Shown here: positions 10,632-21,480 of the stretch, one piece after another
Position numbering within the stretch: the stretch's first letter is position 1
How the letters are laid out: each line of letters starts with the position of its first letter
NCBI GenBank assembly: GCA_015680905.1
Contig: CM027381.1
Span: 55,184,501 to 55,248,500 of the forward strand
Source: Coptis chinensis
Taxonomy: Eukaryota > Streptophyta > Magnoliopsida > Ranunculales > Ranunculaceae
Length of the DNA: 64,000 nt
Reading direction: 5' to 3'
Position numbers and translations under genes: made by a program
Notes under the pieces: generated by a model
Seen by the model: only the letters and a program-made list of their open reading frames with translations
Told to the model about the DNA's origin: nothing
Databases searched by the model: none

Positions 10632-10971
10632 ACGGGTGGTTCGAAGATTTTGGCTGGGTATAGACCGGCTTTTGATGCCACGACAGTTAAGAAAGTGAGG
10701 AAATGTGGTGGGATTGATATTTGTACTTTTGATATGCCGTCTACGGGTGGTTCGAAGATTTTGGATGGGTATAGACTGGCTTTTGATGCCACGACAGTTA
10801 AGAAAGTTAGGGAATGTGGTCTACGGGTGGTTCGAATATTTTGGATGGGTATAGACCGACTTTTGATGCCACAGCAGTTAAGAACGTGAGGGAATGTGGT
10901 GGGATTGTTTTTGGGGAGACTAATTTGGCATCCTTGGTATGGGGAGTTCCACTTAACGTTCCGGTTTTCAG
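10632..10971 (+). pseudogene. GatA-type amidase fragment, tandemly triplicated
   Basis: Three tandem copies encode variants of GGSKILDGYRxxFDATTVKK followed by VRECGG. This resembles the organellar Glu-tRNA(Gln) amidotransferase subunit A (amidase signature family) segment around the conserved G-Y-x-P-P-F-D-A-T-A-V block. Units start at 10632, 10743 and 10823, so the first is 111 bp and the second 80 bp; the third continues GGIVFGETNLAS, matching the GKTNLDEF region, then diverges. A GTAAGA donor-like site follows at 10971. The phase is lost between units 2 and 3. The rest of the roughly 500-residue enzyme is absent, so no transamidation activity is possible. Confidence 0.7.
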
Positions 10972-13257
10972 GTAAGAGGTTTGAGTTTTATTGGTTTAAG
11001 TTTAGTTTGTTTTGATTTTTTGTGTTTTTAGCTTTGAATTAGTTGCGGAAACAATTAGAGATTGTACTCCATATATATATATATATATTTGTTTTGAGAA
11101 ACTCGTATTGTCTTGGTTAACAATCTTTTGAAAAATGCATCAAAGCTTTGAGGTCGACGGGTTTGTACTGCTGTATCTTGTGTAGAAGCGGTATGTGGAT
11201 TCTAAATCTTATTTTGTACTTGTACTACTAACTCGTGTGGGTAATTTATAGTGTCCTCAATGTACAAAGAAGTGTGGAGTGAAAGATATTATTAAATTGT
11301 ACGTATCACAAATAAACTTGTTATAAAAAAAATGCTCATTATAAGCTTGTTTTGTTTCATTGTTTCAATTACTAAAACTAATTATTTTCCTTACTCGTCA
11401 GGTCAATTTTGACTCGGCTAATTAGTTGACGATTTAGTTGGGGCAATGTTGGCTTGGTCCTGGGCAATCTATTTAATGTTTGTTTGGATGATTAGTACCC
11501 AAATATGATTGTTCAAGCTAAACTTAATTCTTCTGGTGGTTATGGTAATTATATTAGATTCAAAGTTAGCATTTTTTTTAGTAGTTGTGTGTAATTGTTT
11601 GTTATTTAGATTAGAATGAGGGTTTATTTGGGTGTGCTGGATTTTTTGGGTTATTGAAAATGGGGTAGAATTAGTTTGTTATAAAATTTTCTATGACCTC
11701 AAATGCCAGAATACTAAGGTTATGGAAATGTTTGTTTGGATGATTAGTACCTAGGTAGTTTAGGGTTGGATGCCTTAGGTAGTTAGCCTCAAGGTACTAG
11801 AGGTAAGTCTAGAGCCTATGTGTGCTTTTTGAAAAGAAACTTAGTGATATTTATAGTTATGTTTGTTTGGGGGCAAATTTTTGGAAGATTTAGTAAGGAT
11901 TTTGCATTTGAAGTGCTAAAGTTTGAGTAGATAGTTATGGGTGGTCTGGTGATAATACTTGCTGCTTCTTCGCATCCTTGCATGTTGTCCATGAATGAAA
12001 CACAGCCAAATTCATATTTATAAATAGTTTGCAACAAATGTCAGACTTACGCTTCTACAGGGTGCCCACATTGGCTTGTGGGTAGGATGGAGGTTTAATG
12101 ATTGGGAAGTGAAACCCTTAGCTCTGCTTTAGGTAATAATGGATACTCCATTTATACTACTTTTTCTTTTGTGATCATGGTGACAGCGTGACAGTCCTTC
12201 ACCTTTACATCTCTTGCACTAGTGCAAGTGCAAGAATCTCGATTGTGGGTAAGGAAAAGTTGGCCTCTCCACTAGGTCACGTGATCTTTATTTAATTTCT
12301 CTATTTTATTCTTCCTCTTTCTCTCTTACCTACAAGTTGCATCTCTAAGTAGTTAGTTTTTGTGTAGCATGCCTCATTTGCATCCTTATCGTTTATGAGT
12401 CTCAATCTAGGATGTGTATGACCATCTTGTAATTTGTCAATTTTTTTGTCTCATGTTTGGAACTCCTTTTTTCTTCCGTGAATCTGCCCTAGGTTAGGTG
12501 ATGATACACCTTTAGGCAGTCTTATTAGCCATCTAAATGTGTTAATTTAATCATTTAGAGGGAGGGGGACTTCCATACCATTCAAATGTAAGGGTATCTG
12601 CATTTAGCTTGGAGGAAACAAGTAATAATTGGTATTCTAGTTAAGTTTGCATATCACTGAGTAAATAGTTTAGTTTTTAAGCAACTTTGTTAGAATCACC
12701 AAATGAAGCCCGAGTCGAAACCATTCAAAATCAGATTAGAAGAAGCTATTCCCCATTCTGGAATGCATCCCTTTTCTAAGTTTTACTTATTTATAAGCTT
12801 CAAATAGTGGTTTGTCATAGTAATTAGATTATTGCTTTGCGGGAAATATGAGGATCTAGGTAGAGAATGACTTAGTTGACGACGGTAAGGTAAGGATAGA
12901 ATGAAACAATGGTGGGATCAGAGAATTCAATACTTAATATGTAGAGATTTTGGTTGAGGCTGGTGGGTTTTGGGGAGGAATTAGAATTTAAAGTAATAAT
13001 AGGTTTTAGTTAGGTGTTGTCTGTAAAAAAATTACCTATGCTGTTACAGGTACTGACGCCGGTTGGTAAGCGTATGCAGCCTTAAGCAGTTGATCATGGT
13101 GTTTTAGATAGATCGAAAATTAGTTTGTAGCACCTATAAGTGGAAGTGATTAACAAATTATAACTACATGAATAACAAATATTCAGAAATACTGTACATG
13201 GAAGTTAAGTCAAGAAATTAATCTTATGACTAAGAGATTAACAAATTACATATACAA
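10972..13257. other. Gene-poor stretch; no product recognised
   Basis: This is AT-rich DNA with an (AT)9 microsatellite at 11071-11088 and no convincing coding frame on either strand. It could be intron or decayed intergenic DNA downstream of the GatA-like relic; I cannot tell which. The frame at 11816-12037 (minus) shows no known domain. Confidence 0.4.
11071..11088. repeat. (AT)9 microsatellite
   Basis: Nine AT dinucleotides in a row. Confidence 0.95.
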
Positions 13258-13280
13258 ATGATGCTACCAGAAGTGAATAC

Positions 13281-13684
13281 AACATTACTGAATAATAAGC
13301 CGGGATTAGAGAATAATAAGCCTCTTATTGAAGGCACTACGGGAGTAGAGAATACGAATCTGAAAGAAACTACCGGGAAACCTAAGCTAGGATTAGTGCA
13401 AGCTAACTCGGGATTAGAGAAACCTGTGCCTCAAGAAACAAATCCTATATATGACTAAAGATACAACCGGGAAACCTAAGCAAGACTTAGAGAAAACTGA
13501 AGAAACAAATCCTATGACTAAAGAGACTACCAAATTACAGATACCAGTTATCCTACCTCAAGAAACTACGGGACAACCTATTCATGGATTAGAGCAAGCT
13601 AACCTCGGGATTAGAGAAACTAGTGATCCGTATAAGGTCATTCTTATGGTATCATTGATATTGTCAGTATCAAGCTATATATAA
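13281..13684 (+). repeat. Degenerate coding-like minisatellite (G-L-E-x-A-N / T-T-G-K-P repeats)
   Basis: Recurring words such as CGGGATTAGAG, ACTACCGGGAAACCTAAG, CAAGAAACAAATCCTAT and TTAGAGCAAGCTAAC make two overlapping plus-strand frames (13258-13458 and 13451-13684). The frames read as repeats of PGLENNKP, TTGKPKLGL and QETNPI. The repeats are out of register with one another and a stop separates the frames. It may be the relic of a low-complexity exon; I recognise no family. Confidence 0.45.
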
Positions 13685-14220
13685 GTTTTTTATTCATGCA
13701 CGCAGTTATATAAGTTAGTATGTGGATTGCCTAGTAAACAAATATTTACTTATTTCTTATCAATTGCATTTTCCCATTGTTGATGGTTGAGTGTCTGCTT
13801 GCTGTTTTGCCTTGGTTGTACTGAAATGGAGTTAAGATCACCACCTTTTGGTACTAAAAATAACGAAATCAGGAGTCCCGCCATTACTTTCCCTTCATTC
13901 ATTTTAACTACCTTATCATAAGACATTCAATCCATGTTCAACAATTTGTTTAATCTCTTATCTCTTGTATGAACTGTTCTAGTTTAATTATTTCGGTTCT
14001 AACTTTTTTCTATTAATCTACTTCCTACTACACCCTGCATCATTGATAACAGACTACAAATTATGCAGCATTTATACTTACAAGATGATCATATATCATC
14101 TTTGCTTATGGACGGAGAGGAAACTAGCTATCTTCAACTATTTATTAATTATAAGTTTTTAGTTTGCTTATATTAATTAACATTCAATAACTTGTCTAAA
14201 TGAGTAACAGGTTTGACCAG
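13685..14220. other. No gene recognised; upstream flank of the PMD pseudogene
   Basis: AT-rich sequence without a notable frame. It ends in a possible splice acceptor (AACAG, then CCAG near 14220) just before the first PMD-like coding bases, so it may be intron or 5' flank. Confidence 0.35.
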
Positions 14221-16386
14221 TGGTCCGTACACATGAGCACAATTTAAAGGTATATGACTGGATATTATTTAATGCCCAAAAGAAAATGGTCGCGAGTTTG
14301 GGCTTCAAGCACCTGAGAAAAATAGACCAGTTCCATGGGGACCGGGACTTGATATCTGCTTTGGTTGACTGTTGACGACCAGAGACTAATTCATTCAACT
14401 TTCCAACTTTTGAAGCAACAATTACACTAGAGGATGTTGCCTATATTCTAGGCTTAAATGTAATTGGGAAACCAATTATGGGCAACTCAAAATTGGACGC
14501 TCATGAAGCATGTAAGAAATATTTGGGCCTAAGTCCTCCAGAGTCAGAGGTAAGAGGGAAATCAGTGAAATTGTGCTGGTTGCAAACTACCTTCGTACGC
14601 CGACGAGCAGGTGTGAGTGAAGCACAATGCGTGATTGCGTTTGTGTTATTCCTCATTGGGAGCATAGTTTTTTCAGATCCAGGAGGTTATCATGTGCATA
14701 CGAAGTATCTACCATTCCTGGCCGATACGAAGAATTGTGCCTCGTATGCTTGGGGTACTGCTGTGCTTGTGTTCCTATTTAGGTCACTCATGCGGGCATC
14801 ACTCCGTCATAAAGAAAATAACAAAGGCCGCAAAAGTGACTATAATTTTGTTTTGAACGTTTGTGGCACTTCAACTCTACTGTTGGTAAGTGTTGTAACA
14901 CTGTAGCTTCAAATTCTTTTATGGACTGTTCTTTATTAATTAACTATGTATTGGATTGTAATTGTGGATGTTTGCTTCTAGGCATGGTTTTACGAAAGGA
15001 TTCGTATGTGTCAGCTAAGGTGTCCTGTTATTGTTAAATTCCCAGCTGCTTGTCGATGAAAACACGTCAAATATAGACCTTCAAAGCTCACGTATGAGCA
15101 TCTAAGTGCAAATATGGACACACTACGTGCGGATAAGGTTAGTCGTGCAATGGTTGTCTTAAGTAGATATTTAGGTATTAGTGATATGCATTTATACTTG
15201 ATATCTGTCATGCATAAACAAATTAGTCGTGCAGTAAAAAACCAGTGCAATTAGGTTGTGTGAATGTGAATGTGAAAGAAGTGTATATGCTAATCTTGGT
15301 TTCATGTTTGCTATTTTAGATAATATGGCACCTATGGGATGCCTGGGTGAATGCTCCCCAGTTTGCTTTGGAAGCTTCATATATGAAGCCCATATCGACA
15401 TGTCATATACACTTCGACATTCTAGAGAGGTATATGCCAGAAAGATGCATGAGGCAGTTTGGGCTGAACACATACCGGATCCACCTCCTAGGTGGAGAGA
15501 TGATCCTAAATCCCAGAAGCCATCCAAAGAAATATGCGCAGACTGGGAGGGTGTACGTTTGACTGTACTGGGGAGGAACAAGTATAGTTCACCGAGGCAA
15601 GTCATGCAGCTTACTTGGAGTGGTATAGGAGCAACAATGTCACGCAGATTCGACCCTTGCACCCTCATGAGGCATTGCTGAGGGATAAGTTGACTGAAGA
15701 GGTTAATATGTTATGAATTCATTCTGTGTGTTTACTATGTTTTTGTTTAGAATGACGTTTGCTTAGAATGCATGTTCTTAATGACATTTGTTTAGAATGC
15801 ATGCTTTTAGAAAGTAGCTTGATTATGATATGATGAGATTTCCCTTAAAACTTGTTCTTGCCAGTAACTTCAACCTTTGTTATGTGGATACTTATCCATG
15901 TATATCTTGTGAACCTAAAACTGCATTTGTTTTTGTGTTTTGGTGTAAAGGAAGCGCTCTTTCCGCCTTGTTCAATTGCTAGTGCCTTTCTTCGAGAGTA
16001 TCACTGAGCAAGTAATCCCAGAAGATTTGCTCGCCATGTATTCAAAAATAGTAAGAGCTGGTGAAGCCGGGAGTGATGCTGATGTAAGTGAAGATATGAA
16101 TTGTGATGAGAGTGCAAGTAGTGTTCAGGAAGGCTCCAATGACTTGAGTAGTGAGTCTGATCCTTTTTTGGCACCAACTTATGAAAGTGAAGACAACGCT
16201 GATGATGTAGAAGTCAATCAACAAGGTGAGCGGATCAATGTAGTATTCGAACCAGTCAATGTCCCATCTCCAGTCATCCCATCTCCAGTCAATGTCCCAT
16301 CTCCAATCAATGTGCGCTTGTTAGATGAAAATATGCAGCTGACTACAACACTGCCTGCTTCTCGTGGTGGTAAGTTTAGGTTGTGA
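14221..16386 (+). pseudogene. Plant mobile domain (PMD) protein pseudogene, MAIN/PP7-long-form-like
   Basis: Block 1 (14221-14885) reads VRTHEHNLKVYDWI, SLGFKHLRKIDQFHGDRDLI and ALVDC, then RPETNSFNF and EATITLEDVAYILGLNVIGK. This is the hallmark of the PMD superfamily (PF10536). It ends at a GTAAGT donor. Block 2 (14982-15139) reads AWFYERIRMCQLRCP and ends at GTTAGT. Block 3 (15320-15700) has WDAWVNAPQFALEA, YMPERCMRQFGLN and then IPDPPPRW. Block 4 (about 15950-16369) is acidic and ends in a repeated VPSPVI/VPSPIN stretch. Lesions: TGA at 14373-14375 replaces the W of the WRPET motif, a stop follows ACR in block 2, and the phase changes near 15462. MAIN-type proteins act in nuclear gene silencing and meristem upkeep; PMDs also occur in transposons. 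The introns favour a gene-derived copy. Confidence 0.75.
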
Positions 16387-16819
16387 TGTACAGTTTTATT
16401 GAATTAATGATGTACTCTTTAGTGTAAATGAATAAACACATATTTGAACTGGTGTGTAGAGAATGTTAAAGGAGGCATTGCTAGTGGTAGTCCCCAAGTC
16501 TAGCCGGAAATACATAATGGTAACCTGGGATTGTTTAAATACATATATGCATCAAAGAATTGAATTCCCAAAGTAATTATTATCATTGATGCTTAATTAC
16601 GGGATGGAATTTGCGACAATTGGTTATGCAAGTAATTCTTCGAGTTCGGTTGACAACATTTTCACCTCAGTGCATGCAGAATGTAATATGAAAGAGATGC
16701 CTGAAGGTAAACATGCTTTCAAATTTATTAATGGTGCAGTTTTTTTAAAAGAAAAATTTATAGGGTTTAGTACACCCCAACTTGTATTAACTTAACTTAA
16801 TTAAAGAAGTGGATAAAGG
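16387..16819. other. Short unassigned stretch
   Basis: A possible acceptor (GTGTGTAG) at about 16459 could open a last PMD exon, ending soon at TAG in 16502-16504. The frame 16586-16795 (69 codons) precedes the LINE ORF1 relic and may belong to it, but shows no diagnostic motif. Confidence 0.3.
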
Positions 16820-17227
16820 TCCTGACTTTTGCAAGTTTGCATTAGTAGGTAGACTAGACTTCCAAAAGATCAAAATTTAAAGGGTTCATTTGTAAGGTTT
16901 TATGGGCACCCAAAAAATAATGTTTGGTAACCCCTCTCGGTAGAGTCTATATCATGGTAACATTTTCTGATGAAAGTGACTACCATAGGGTTTGGGAACA
17001 AGGCACTTCGATCTTTGAGATTAAATCAGTGGTCACCTAAGTTTTCTGGTGATAAACAATTTCAAAGTCATGCTCTTGTATGGGTTAGATTTCCAGGGCA
17101 TAGTCTTGAGTATTGGGAAGTAAATAATCTACTTGCTATGGGAAGGGCTTTTGGAAGGCCTACACATGTAGATGACACAACTGCTAAGAGTTTCAATGGG
17201 GTTTTATGCAAATGTCTTGGTGGATAA
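16820..17227 (+). pseudogene. LINE ORF1 / DUF4283-type fragment
   Basis: Successive plus-strand frames read CKFALVGRLDFQKIK, then VTFSDESDYHRVWEQGT, then RLNQWSPKFSGDKQF and SHALVWVRFPGHSLEYW, with AMGRAFGRPTHVDDTT. These match the order of conserved blocks in DUF4283, the domain in ORF1 of plant L1-type LINEs and related domesticated proteins (K-F-x-LVG; F-x-x-E-x-D-x-x-x-VW; W-x-P-x-F; VWVR-x-P-x-x-x-x-E-YW; G-R-x-x-G-x-P-x-x-x-D-x-x-T). At least two frameshifts and a TAA near 16877 interrupt it, and the zinc-knuckle region is missing. It is a relic, opposite in orientation to the LINE at 4259-6033. Confidence 0.7.
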
Positions 17228-18159
17228 TCATTTGTCCCAACCAATACCTGACATGTTTGGTTTGGAAACTCTTATGCATTTTTGTTTGAACCATGACACA
17301 TGTTTTGGTCACCTTTTATTAAAATGCATTTTAAGAACTCTATAAAGTTTAATTTCTTCATTTTTCATTATGTTTGAGATGCTCTTGATTAGACAGCTTT
17401 CTTCTTCTTTCGTTGTTGTTACCTATTTTCAATTCATTAGGCAAAATGCGATTAGTTTTAAGTAGTCTTTTTGATTTGCAATTTAGGAGTAAGGTGTTCT
17501 TTTCATAGGTCTTAAAACATCTTTTAATGAGAGTGATTATTTTCTTTTCAATCGAAGGACTTGGCTTCGGTAGCTCTAGTGGTGTCTGTTTGCGTAATGA
17601 GCTTTCGTTTGCAATATAAGATATGAAGCTGGTATTAGAAGATATCTATGTGGTGGGGGTCATTGTTAGTCCAAGTCTGTCCGTAGCCAATGTAGGACTA
17701 ATAGTCAATTCTCAGTTCAAAGTTTTAACACTCTATCTAAGGTTTCTCTGCTGTAGGTCGAGAGTTTTCATTGCATTGATGTATAGCCCACTTTAGTATT
17801 GAAAAACTTCAGACCACTGTGGTGTGTAAGAACTCTCAGCTGAGTTATCAAATTCAAACTGAGTCCGACCGATTTACATTGAATAGGCTCCTTCTTCTTC
17901 ACGATATTGCTTTGGTAAGTGAAGTTACAGTTATTTATGACAGAAATTGGGTCTCTCTGAGTTTCTGGGTTAGGCAGTAGTAATTGGATAATTTTTAGAG
18001 ATTTCTAGTTCTTCTCTAATTGTTTGGTTTGAAGGCTATCCAAGTTGTGGTACCGGTGTCCATCTTGAATTATCTGTATCAAACCTCGAGTTTCTGTACC
18101 TATAGTAATTTTGCTGTGTCAGTGGCCTAGTGTGTAGTTGGTGTATGATTGATGAAGTT
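17228..18159. other. No gene recognised
   Basis: AT-rich, without a long frame or recognisable motif. T-rich tracts recur (17280-17480). It could be flank of the LINE relic. Confidence 0.35.
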
Positions 18160-18714
18160 CTATGCACTCATTGAGGAGGACACCGATACGTCTAGTCCTT
18201 GCCATTGGGAGAAATCTTTTGCTTTGCTTCTCAGGTGGTAGAAGAGGAGGTCGTTTAATTTCACTCTCCTGTTGTGTAACTTGATTTTTTGAGTCTGAAC
18301 TCCACTTCGGACATTCAGTTGTGGTGTGCAGTGAAGTACTTGGTGTCTTAGCTTCTGGGCTTGTACATTCCTAATCAAAACCACTAGGTTTTTTAGACTT
18401 TCTTGTAACTTGTTCTTCGAACGATCAGTTGTGGTCAACAGTGAAGTATTTGGTGTCCTAGCTTCTGGGCCTGTAGGTTTCTGATCAAAACCACTAGGTT
18501 TTTGGGAATTTCTTGCTTTAGTATCATCAGAATTAGTCTTTGACTGTTGAAGTTGATTTCCCATGTGTGGTTCAGGATTTAGGATGTACGTGGTTTCTGG
18601 AGTTGGAGGAGGTACCCAATCAGGTTCTTTAGTCTTCTTCAACTTTTTTGCTTTTGTGCCATCGGAATCCAAGTTTAACTGCGGTAGTTGTTTTTCATAT
18701 ATATACATACACAT
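18160..18714 (-). CDS. Unrecognised 184-codon reading frame with an internal duplication
   Basis: This is the longest open frame in the neighbourhood. The predicted product is rich in S, T, K, P and Q, with no signal peptide or membrane segment. It contains KKTKEPDWVPPPTPETTY and a twice-used block around ARTPNTSLLTTTDRS. The second copy (18316-18409) is out of phase with the first, so at least part of the frame is not selected as protein. I do not recognise a family. It may be a relic of a low-complexity transposon or host protein; real coding potential is doubtful. Confidence 0.2.
   Translation of the reverse strand: MCMYIYEKQLPQLNLDSDGTKAKKLKKTKEPDWVPPPTPETTYILNPEPHMGNQLQQSKTNSDDTKARNSQKPSGFDQKPTGPEARTPNTSLLTTTDRSKNKLQESLKNLVVLIRNVQAQKLRHQVLHCTPQLNVRSGVQTQKIKLHNRRVKLNDLLFYHLRSKAKDFSQWQGLDVSVSSSMSA
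18316..18516. repeat. Tandem duplication, about 93-bp unit, spacing 108 bp
   Basis: Segments near 18316-18409 and 18424-18516 share CAGTTGTGGT, CAGTGAAGTAYTTGGTGTCY, TAGCTTCTGGGCYTGTA and ATCAAAACCACTAGGTTTTT with moderate divergence. Confidence 0.8.
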
Positions 18715-19299
18715 TTACAATATTACATATTTAAATAAACAAATAGAACCCCCTGGTGTGTATATCAAACCCACAGTCCGCCTGCCGTCTTTTAGAACAT
18801 TGAAGAAAAGTAAGGTGGTAGACCCCTGTCAATGACTGAATTCTAGGATACCGTAAATACTTGGGAGTTGATGGAGAGTCACTATGAAGGTAGAGAAAAG
18901 ACTTGGCATAATAACCAAAAGGGAATAAAGAGTATTTATGGCAAACTAGATAAAGAGTGTTTATGGAACAACATTAGGTTACCTAGCCAATAAATGCATC
19001 CATTGCACCGCCCTCTTGAGTACAAAGTTGTGGTGGTTGCTTCTAGTGTAAGCTAAGAGAACTACTCCGAAACCATATAAGAGGTGCGAGAGAGAGAAAC
19101 CCTAGAAAAAGCAATATGTGAAGATGTAGGATTTAGAAGAACTAGATGAAGGATGTGCCCAAGAGGATTACAAGATAGTACAGGTGAAGAACTAGATGAA
19201 GGATAGTACGGCTCTTGGCCACAATAGGGAATCTACTTTTCATGCCTAATGGATATTTGAGAAAGTAACTCCTCAAGGTGCCAACAATGACTACTACAG
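18715..19299. other. No gene recognised; small direct repeat
   Basis: GAAGAACTAGATGAAGGA occurs twice, near 19136 and 19187. There is no recognised coding sequence before the chromovirus fragment. Confidence 0.4.
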
Positions 19300-19830
19300 G
19301 GGCCGGTCACCCAGAGGAACACATCGCAGGCCTTGTTGGAACGGTTATTGGCCAAGGATGATGGACGATGTCGAAGTATGTAAGGACATGCCTTGTATGC
19401 CAGCAAGACAAGGTGGAGCGAGCGAAGCCCGTTGGATTACTCGAACCTTTTCACCAACGTGCCGACAACTTTCTGTACGTGGATGAACGAGCTGTTCAGA
19501 GAGTACCTGGACGACGTTGGTGGTCGTTTACGGACCGACCTTAGAGTCGGGACGTTGGAAGAAGACCTAGAACATTATAGGGTTTAAGCATGCTGCGTGA
19601 GAACGAACTGTACGTGAAGAGAGAGAAGTGCAGGGCAAACGAAGGTGTTGTTTCTTGGGCACTACATGAATTTGCAAGGGAATGATCCAGATGGACAAGG
19701 GGAAGGTCCGAGCTGATCTCGACGAGAATGGGAGGTTTGGAAACGAGTCGCAGAGGTGAGGTCGTTTCTGGGACTAGTGATCTCTTACCGGCGGTTCATA
19801 AAGCGAAAATACTCCTCCTATAAGCTTTCC
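19300..19830 (+). pseudogene. Rearranged chromovirus (Ty3/gypsy) fragment: integrase followed by RT
   Basis: Across shifting plus-strand frames the first part (about 19320-19447) matches the H2C2 zone of chromovirus integrase: WPRMMDDVEV, then CLVCQQDKVERAKPVGLLEP. Directly after LLEP the frame reads FTNVPTTFCTWMNELFREYL followed by DD. This is the RT block before and at the YLDD catalytic site, then LEEDLEHYRV, RENELYVK and finally SYRRFIK near 19783. In intact gypsy elements RT lies upstream of integrase, so the order is reversed here. GC content is higher than in the surroundings. Multiple frameshifts make it non-functional. Confidence 0.75.
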
Positions 19831-20170
19831 CTATCGTTGTTCTTTCTTGAGGACTCTGTTCAACATTTCGGCCACTAACTCCTTACGGGGATAACGGGCA
19901 TCCCTACCCCAGGCTCTTGGTCGCATGGATGAATCCTGCTCCCTGAAAAAAAAGGGTTCAATAGATTGATTAGCTATGCATGCTCTGATCCATTTTCTCA
20001 GAGGTTTAGCAAAGCCTATTTCTTTTCTCGCTTCATTTTTAAAAAGGTCAACTCGTATGCCGCGGCCATGTCGACGTTTGATTAACATGGCTGGTTCTCC
20101 CTGCAGAGTGAAAAGATTCCAAATGGTGAATTGTAATAAATCAGCCTACCTTTTATGAAGGCTCCTTGTT
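19831..20170 (-). other. Unidentified GC-richer segment with an 85-codon frame
   Basis: The minus-strand frame 20088-19831 encodes a basic product (LIKRRHGRGIRVDLFKNEAR, then KPLRKWIRACIANQS). Upstream on the same strand, near 20165, a short IADEQGAFIKG stretch resembles the NQGAFIxGR motif of LINE or group II-type reverse transcriptases. Composition differs from the AT-rich neighbourhood. I cannot name the family. It may be organellar DNA in the nucleus or part of a retroelement. Confidence 0.25.
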
Positions 20171-21480
20171 CATCTGCAATGAGCCCACTCAGGGTTTCCC
20201 TCAAGACTGGCTATTAGATTCGTAAAAATTGGATATAGAGTGGTGCCCATAAAGGCCCGCGATCGATAAAGTTGATGATTCCAACTACTGTCGGTCCCTT
20301 TTGTCGTGGGACATACACTAAGACAGTCTTTTATCTATAAGAGGTGGTGCAAGAAGGCCTCCGGGCAAAGGCATTAATACTAATAAGAGAGGAAGAAAAG
20401 AAACCTCCCAAATTAGGTGGTTTGTAATCAGATAGTGGAGGTGGCGAAAGCCCTACCCTATATTTTATTTATATATAATAGAACAATATAAAGAGAAAAA
20501 GAGTTATGGTCATTCTGTGGTCGCAAGTTGGAAACTGCTTTTGTACCTAGGATTAAACCATGCTTTAGATCGTGATCCATGCTCATGTACTTGGGTTATA
20601 GTGGTAAAATTTTGGGAATGTTTGGACTAGAATGTATACGTAGTTTCTTCACCACACAGGTCTTCTTTATTTTCATTTTCATTTCAGGTGATATGTATGT
20701 TTTGAAGAGGATTATGTAGTTTCTACAGTCTTCTGATCAGCTAATCTGGGCTCTATTAAAAATTTGAAACTTGGTTGTGTGCATAATATAACTCCATTGA
20801 AAATGACTATGGAAAAATAACACAAGGCGTGTTGGATGCGGTTTCTCGTGACATAGGAACACCTTTGAGGCTTTTACATGTTATCCAAGGTTGGTGTTAT
20901 GCCGAAGCTAAGAATCCACTAAAAGTGATCGAGAACAAGTATTGAGCAACGTGTTTCCCGCGTTTTATTATAATATAAAGTAATGTATGTGTATAATAAT
21001 TATAATCAATAAACAATTACAATTATAATTATGAAAAGACAATTTCACTAGAGGTTAATGGAGATGCTCTTGGCGAGGAGTTCAGGGGTTGTGTGTTCAA
21101 AATCATGGGAGGGTGCGACAAATAGGGTTTTCCAATGAAGTAGGGTGTCGTCACTCTTGACTCCTGGGCTCTGGCCGTGTTCGCCTTATGCAACACAGAG
21201 GCACTCCCTACTTCTGTGGACATAGAAGGCGCACTGGAGAGAGGAGAAGGAAGTCTGTTCGTGGTAGCAACTTTAATGTGTTTTTATTACCATCTTCAAA
21301 GTTTGAATTTGCCTTGATAAATAAAAAAAGAGAACTACTCTTGCTCTTGTCTTTACATGGACTAATTATGGGGAGTTAATTAAGTGATGGTCTAAGATTG
21401 TGTAGAGAATGTTCAAATAGAGGTTGTTAATTTATAGAGTGTGAATTTCTTTAAATAGAAGATGCTTTATATACACCCAT
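20171..21480. other. Intergenic, unassigned
   Basis: No family recognised. A 40-codon plus-strand run at about 20820-20945 (TQGVLDAVSRDIGTPLRLLH, then VIQGWCYAEAKNP) looks protein-like but short. Sequence 20160-20330 may extend the RT-like relic on the minus strand. Confidence 0.3.

Noticed and set aside
15192..15668. 158-codon minus-strand frame
   Set aside because: Shadow of the PMD block 3, which matches a known family on the plus strand.
18160..18714. Genuine host gene of 184 codons
   Set aside because: The internal duplicated unit is out of phase between copies and no domain is recognisable; listed only as a low-confidence frame.
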